Below are positions 5,757-8,744 of a stretch of DNA of 8,744 bases, one piece after another. Within the stretch, counting starts at the first letter, position 1. The number at the start of each line of letters is the position of its first letter. The translations under genes and the position numbers were made by a program. The notes under the pieces are model-generated. The model was not told the origin of the DNA. It saw only the letters and a list, made by a program, of their open reading frames with translations, and ran no database searches. Origin of the DNA: Rickettsiales bacterium. GTDB taxonomy: Bacteria > Pseudomonadota > Alphaproteobacteria > Rickettsiales > JALZUV01. Location of the stretch: the NCBI GenBank assembly GCA_023301245.1, contig JALZUV010000293.1:1-8744 (forward strand), read 5' to 3'.

Positions 5757-5770
5757 TTAAATTAATTTAA
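5757..5770. repeat. 14-bp perfect AT-only palindrome after leuC
   Basis: TTAAATTAATTTAA reads the same on both strands with no central loop. It sits 17 bases after the leuC stop and about 70 bases before the tail-protein gene. Having no loop or GC stem, it is unlikely to be a transcription terminator; it could be a binding site or only AT-rich spacer. Confidence 0.4.
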
Positions 5771-5799
5771 TCCCCCTTCCCGCGTTACTTTTCTCTGAT

Positions 5800-5818
5800 A
5801 GCCTCTGAAATATAGGCT
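5800..5818 (+). promoter_or_regulatory. Short hairpin and weak -10 ahead of the tail-protein gene
   Basis: AGCCT (5800-5804) and AGGCT (5814-5818) pair across a 9-base loop, 20 bases before the ATG. Within it, TATAGG (5811-5816) resembles a -10 (4 of 6), but no good -35 is present at standard spacing. No T run follows, so it is not a terminator. No clear terminator for leuC is visible in 5741-5838, and readthrough into the tail gene is possible. Confidence 0.25.
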
Positions 5819-5838
5819 CACAAACTCACGAGAAAAAT

Positions 5839-6258
5839 ATGACTGCACTAGACGCACGTTCCCTCACCTTAAAAATTGGTGATGGCGCTGATCCTGAAAA
5901 TTTCATCGAACTTGGTGGATTACAAAACCACCGTATAACGTTACGCAATAACGCCGCCAGCTATCATCACGCTAACATCAACCACGCGTGGAACGAGAAT
6001 CACGCCCAAACAGGCCGCCAACAATTAACCGTGACAGGCCAAGGTATTTTTACCGATAGCGCATCAGAAGAGGCATTACGTGCCCAAGCCTTTAGCAATA
6101 GTCTACAGAACTTTCAAATCGCGCTCGGCAATGGCGACATTATAAATGGCGCATTTAGCCTGCGCGACTTTGAACGATTTGCCAGTATGGAAGGCGCAAT
6201 TGAATATCAAATAAGCCTGCAATCCGCAGGGGAAATTAGCTTTAGCGCGGCTAGTTAA
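5839..6258 (+). CDS. Phage/gene-transfer-agent major tail protein (TP901-1-like family)
   Basis: 139 residues, the usual size for the short major tail tube proteins of alphaproteobacterial gene transfer agents and related siphophages. Recognised by pattern: an N-terminal LKIGDGADPENFIELGGLQN (11-30) strand with ITLRNN following, the central VTGQGIFTDSASEEALRA (65-82), then NFQIALGNGDIINGAFSLRDFERFA (91-115) and the final EYQISLQSAGEISF (122-135). These proteins polymerise into the tail tube. A weak GAG-containing site (5830-5832) precedes the ATG. No other phage or GTA gene is in view: it is flanked by leuC and pyk. It overlaps the end of pyk by 8 bases, tail to tail. All sequence blocks are intact with no frameshift, so it appears under selection rather than decayed. 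It could be one piece of a dispersed GTA gene set or a co-opted remnant. Confidence 0.8.
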   Translation: MTALDARSLTLKIGDGADPENFIELGGLQNHRITLRNNAASYHHANINHAWNENHAQTGRQQLTVTGQGIFTDSASEEALRAQAFSNSLQNFQIALGNGDIINGAFSLRDFERFASMEGAIEYQISLQSAGEISFSAAS

Positions 6259-7678
6259 GCGTCATAATACGCAAATTATTGGTTGTACCTTTTACGCCCA
6301 CGGGCGCACCTGATAAGCTAACGATAATCTCATCTTTCGTCGCCGCGAGCGATTCTTTCGCAAATTCTTCGGCCCATTCATGCATTTTATCAGAATTCTC
6401 AAAATCAGGCGAGAGAATGGAAGTCATCCCCCATACCAGCATCATTTGGCGAGCCGTTTTCACCTCTGGGGTAAAAGCAAACACGGGGCATCGCGCCCGT
6501 TCACGCGCACTGGCTAATGCAGTGCCACCACTGCGCGTAAAAGCAAACACCGCTTTTGCTCGCATCAATCGGGCAATATCACGCGCCGAAGCAGCTAGCG
6601 CATAAGTATGATTCGCGAGCGATACTTTGCGCTGTTCGTACATTTGTTCCCAATGCCCATCATCCGCTTCGACCGAACGAATAATTCTATCCATCACCGC
6701 CACTGCCGTGGCAGGGTGTCGGCCTACAGCCGATTCTGCACTTAGCATCACCGCATCAGCGCCCATATAAACCGCTGTTGCCACATCTGATGCTTCGGCG
6801 CGTGTTGGCACAGGTGTATCGACCATCGATTGCAACATTTGCGTGGCTACCACCACGGGCTTGCCCATTTTACGGCACGCCGCTACAATTTTTCGCTGTG
6901 CGGGTGGCACTTGCTCCATCGGCAGCTCTACACCCAAATCGCCACGCGCCACCATTATCATATCAGACAGTTCGACAATTTCATCGATACTATCTAGCGC
7001 GAGAGGCTTCTCAATTTTCGAAAGCACCAAGGCCTTATCACCGATAATCTTTTTCGCTTCGGCAACATCCGCGGCCGATTGCACAAAACTTAGCGCAATA
7101 ATATCGACACCTTCTTTGAGCACAAATTCCAAATCCTTACGGTCTTTTTCCGTCAATGCAGATATTGGCAACTGACGAGTCGGCACATTCACGCCTTTCT
7201 TATCTGACAATATTCCAGGGATTTCGACACGAGCAGTCGCCCGCTGATTGCTTTCCTTAGCAGTAAGCACTAACGCCATGGTTCCATCATCAAGCTTCAA
7301 CTCATCGCCAACTTGTAATGCCTCCAAAATTTCAGGATGCGGCAAACGGATAAGCCCCGCTTTTCCCGCTTCACTTGACACTTCTAGCGTCACTTCTTCG
7401 CCAAACTTTAAGGTAATTGGCCCATCGGCAAAAGTACCGACACGAATTTTAGGCCCCTGCATATCAGCAAGAATAGGAATATATTTTCCTGTTTGCTCTT
7501 CTACTTCGCGTATCGCTACAATTTGCTTACGATGCCCTTCATGGTCGCCATGACTGAAATTAAGGCGGAAGGCAGTAGCACCTGCATTCACCAACTGCAA
7601 TAGGTTGGTAGCAGGACCAACAGTAGCAATGATTTTACAACGGCGCGGGATGAGGGAAAGAGGCTTTTTATTTTTCAT
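6251..7678 (-). CDS. pyk: Pyruvate kinase
   Basis: 475 residues from the ATG at 7676-7678, matching the family (about 470-480). The frame extends 6 codons upstream to a TTG, but the MKNKK start fits the family better. It transfers phosphate from phosphoenolpyruvate to ADP in the last step of glycolysis, in the cytoplasm as a tetramer. Seen: PRRCKIIATVGPA (11-23), RLNFSHG (38-44), ADMQGPKIRVG (71-81), the active-site signature VLSKIEKP (218-225) with catalytic Lys221 and metal ligand Glu223, MVARGDLGVELP (242-253) with metal ligand Asp247, the ADP/PEP-side VATQMLQSM (277-285) and PTRAEASDVA (291-300), and GADAVMLSAESAVG (306-319). Residue 77 is Lys in GPK, where potassium-dependent enzymes have Glu, indicating a potassium-independent type. 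The C-terminal domain (about 340-475) includes TRSGGTA. No Shine-Dalgarno site is seen. Confidence 0.96.
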   Translation of the reverse strand: MKNKKPLSLIPRRCKIIATVGPATNLLQLVNAGATAFRLNFSHGDHEGHRKQIVAIREVEEQTGKYIPILADMQGPKIRVGTFADGPITLKFGEEVTLEVSSEAGKAGLIRLPHPEILEALQVGDELKLDDGTMALVLTAKESNQRATARVEIPGILSDKKGVNVPTRQLPISALTEKDRKDLEFVLKEGVDIIALSFVQSAADVAEAKKIIGDKALVLSKIEKPLALDSIDEIVELSDMIMVARGDLGVELPMEQVPPAQRKIVAACRKMGKPVVVATQMLQSMVDTPVPTRAEASDVATAVYMGADAVMLSAESAVGRHPATAVAVMDRIIRSVEADDGHWEQMYEQRKVSLANHTYALAASARDIARLMRAKAVFAFTRSGGTALASARERARCPVFAFTPEVKTARQMMLVWGMTSILSPDFENSDKMHEWAEEFAKESLAATKDEIIVSLSGAPVGVKGTTNNLRIMTLN

Positions 7679-7684
7679 AATATA

Positions 7685-7712
7685 AAGATAGCGCAATTGT
7701 TTTTTCTGTCAC
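7685..7712 (-). promoter_or_regulatory. Candidate pyk promoter giving a leaderless transcript
   Basis: On the - strand GTGACA (7707-7712, 5 of 6 to TTGACA) is followed after 16 bases by TATCTT (7685-7690, 4 of 6 to TATAAT). The predicted start, 7 bases downstream, is 7678, the A of the pyk ATG. No Shine-Dalgarno site could fit. Hexamer evidence only. Confidence 0.3.
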
Positions 7713-7722
7713 TGGCTTTTTG

Positions 7723-7728
7723 TATTAT
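7723..7728 (+). promoter_or_regulatory. Candidate -10 for the TlpA-like gene
   Basis: TATTAT (5 of 6 to TATAAT) sits 19 bases before the ATG at 7748. A poor T-rich -35 lies at 17-base spacing, and TTGTTT (7697-7702) is 20 bases away. The start would be near 7735, giving a leader of about 13 bases without a visible Shine-Dalgarno. Confidence 0.25.
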
Positions 7729-7747
7729 CACCCGCTATCACTGCATC

Positions 7748-8251
7748 ATGTTTTCTCGCTATGTGATAATGACGTTGATTTTAATAGGTGTGGGCGTAGC
7801 CTTCTACCCCTCTCCTAAAACGCCGACGGTGACTATTTTGCCTGATATTAGCTTTACCGTTGAAGGCCAAAGTAAAAGCCTACAAGATTATCAGGGCACG
7901 TTAACACTCATCCATTTTTGGGCAACATGGTGCCCTCCTTGCTTGGCCGAAATGCCCGAACTTATTAAACTCGCGCATTCACAACCTAACATCAAGATTA
8001 TTGCTTTTTCGCTGGATAAAACCGAGCGTAATATGCAGCGCTATTTTGAAACTAAATTCAAAAATCTACCCGCTAACTTCATCAGCGTTTGGGATGAAAA
8101 TGGAACCATTGCACAAGATGAATTTTACAGTTTCAACTACCCTGAAACTTACATTATGGGCTGTAGCGGAAATATTGATGAAAAGGTAATTGGTGCTGCC
8201 AGCAATTGGCCACGAACCCTAAAGCCGCATTTAAAAAACTGCCTTAAGTAA
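7748..8251 (+). CDS. TlpA-like periplasmic thioredoxin-fold protein
   Basis: 167 residues from ATG 7748; an in-frame TTG (7697) upstream and an ATG at 7769 are alternatives. The start at 7748 gives MFSRYVIMTLILIGVGVAFY, a single hydrophobic N-terminal segment acting as a membrane anchor or signal peptide. The rest has the TlpA/ResA thioredoxin fold: LIHFWATWCPPCLAEMPEL (54-72) with the redox pair Cys62-Pro-Pro-Cys65, the strand IKIIAFSLDK (82-91), and NYPETYIM (130-137) with the cis-Pro132 facing the active site. Cys139 and Cys165 are extra cysteines near the C terminus. The inserted stretch between the second strand and cis-Pro is typical of TlpA-type proteins. Such proteins reduce disulfides in the periplasm, often for cytochrome c or cytochrome oxidase copper-site assembly. 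No cytochrome genes are nearby, so the partner is unknown. The stop overlaps the opposing kinase gene by 8 bases. Confidence 0.87.
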   Translation: MFSRYVIMTLILIGVGVAFYPSPKTPTVTILPDISFTVEGQSKSLQDYQGTLTLIHFWATWCPPCLAEMPELIKLAHSQPNIKIIAFSLDKTERNMQRYFETKFKNLPANFISVWDENGTIAQDEFYSFNYPETYIMGCSGNIDEKVIGAASNWPRTLKPHLKNCLK

Positions 8252-8744
8252 CAATTCTACGCGATGGGAAACGTACAATAACCAAGGTTGGTTTGCCTGG
8301 CTCGCTTTCAATGGTCAATGTTGCTTGATGCATCGCCACCAATGCTTTGGTAAGTGGAATACCCAAGTTACTAATGCGCCCCAACTGATGCCGCGACTTT
8401 AATTTCGGTCGCCCCTGATCATCCATTTCATCTTTAATAGTATTGCGCTCGGGCTTCATTTTGGAGATGGTTTTGGCGCTATAGTCAGTCACTATAATTT
8501 CAAAGTAACGCTCTTCTTTTTGGTCACGACCAATTTGTGCATCAATTAAAATTGTCCCACCTTTTGGCGCATGCGAAATAGCATTGCCTAGCAGGTTTAA
8601 AATAATCTGCTTTAGGCGTAACTCATCCACAAGCAAACGCGGCAACATATCGCCCACGCGGTTTTCAATCACCACGCCTGACTCCTTCAAACGATCACTT
8701 AAAACACGAATACATTTGGCAATCACCAACTCTACCGCAACAGG
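8244..8744 (-). CDS. Sensor histidine kinase, C-terminal part with eroded ATPase motifs (5' end outside window)
   Basis: Partial gene: 166 residues, open to the right edge (the frame continues past the TTG at 8727-8729 with PVAVE). It is the HATPase_c half of a histidine kinase. The N box VDELRLKQIILNLLGNAISHAPKGG (39-63) is recognisable with Asn54, though the usual K and F of NAIKF are Ser and His. The G1 box, normally DTGIG, reads DYSAK (87-91). The stretch after it, normally an F-box with PF, is replaced by KMKPERNTIKDEMDD (95-109). G2, normally GTGLGL, reads ISNLGIP (124-130). The final strands (ATLTIESEPGKPTLVIVRFPSRR) are conserved. The usual G-GT turn at SEPG-x-GT is GKPT. The frame is intact, so this looks like a divergent or catalytically dead kinase, not a pseudogene. 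The HisKA, any PAS domains and any cognate regulator lie outside the window. Confidence 0.8.
   Translation of the reverse strand, partial: PVAVELVIAKCIRVLSDRLKESGVVIENRVGDMLPRLLVDELRLKQIILNLLGNAISHAPKGGTILIDAQIGRDQKEERYFEIIVTDYSAKTISKMKPERNTIKDEMDDQGRPKLKSRHQLGRISNLGIPLTKALVAMHQATLTIESEPGKPTLVIVRFPSRRIVT

Noticed and set aside
7696..7697. TTG starts for pyk (7696) and the TlpA-like gene (7697) that would abut back to back
   Set aside because: Both add non-conserved residues (MRYLYI, and a second hydrophobic run) and neither has a ribosome binding site; ATGs at 7678 and 7748 fit family lengths better.

Overview
This window looks like a chromosomal segment of an alphaproteobacterium of moderate G+C (mid-40s to about 50 percent by eye); genus cannot be named. 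The lineage rests on four things: a DUF1674/SDHAF4-type succinate dehydrogenase assembly factor, a family of alphaproteobacteria and mitochondria; the trmD-rplS-leuC order; a phage/GTA-type major tail protein of the alphaproteobacterial kind; and a histidine kinase tail ending in the alphaproteobacterial style. Most genes are housekeeping. I see no CRISPR array, tRNA, rRNA or insertion sequence.

Layout. 1-258 (+) is the 3' end of exodeoxyribonuclease III (xth), closed by a terminator that can serve both strands and also faces the end of a secreted orphan protein, 320-754 (-). An AT-rich gap, 755-983, holds several short dyads. rsmB (984-2210, -) is divergent from a row of + strand genes: the SDHAF4-like gene (2239-2382), an outer-membrane barrel protein (2397-3137), trmD (3166-3858), rplS (3870-4325) and leuC (4334-5740). 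After a 98-base gap comes an isolated GTA/phage major tail protein (5839-6258, +). It overlaps pyruvate kinase (6251-7678, -) tail to tail. pyk is divergent from a TlpA-like thioredoxin (7748-8251, +), which overlaps tail to tail the C-terminal part of a degenerate histidine kinase (8244-8744, -) running off the window.

How the genes relate. trmD (tRNA m1G37 methylation), rplS (ribosomal protein L19) and leuC (leucine biosynthesis) form a tight operon with gaps of 11 and 8 bases. rsmB methylates 16S rRNA next door, so the centre of the window serves translation. Both junctions inside trmD-rplS-leuC carry a perfect 7-bp inverted repeat that places the next gene's ATG in its 3' arm. This is a candidate translational-coupling device.

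Most notable for a second look: the two start-codon hairpins; the lone GTA tail gene between leuC and pyk; the kinase domain whose G1, F and G2 ATP-lid motifs are eroded; and a pattern in which promoter-proximal genes lack a Shine-Dalgarno sequence and have promoter-like hexamers almost abutting the start codon, suggesting leaderless or short-leader transcripts. I found no clear new multi-gene system.
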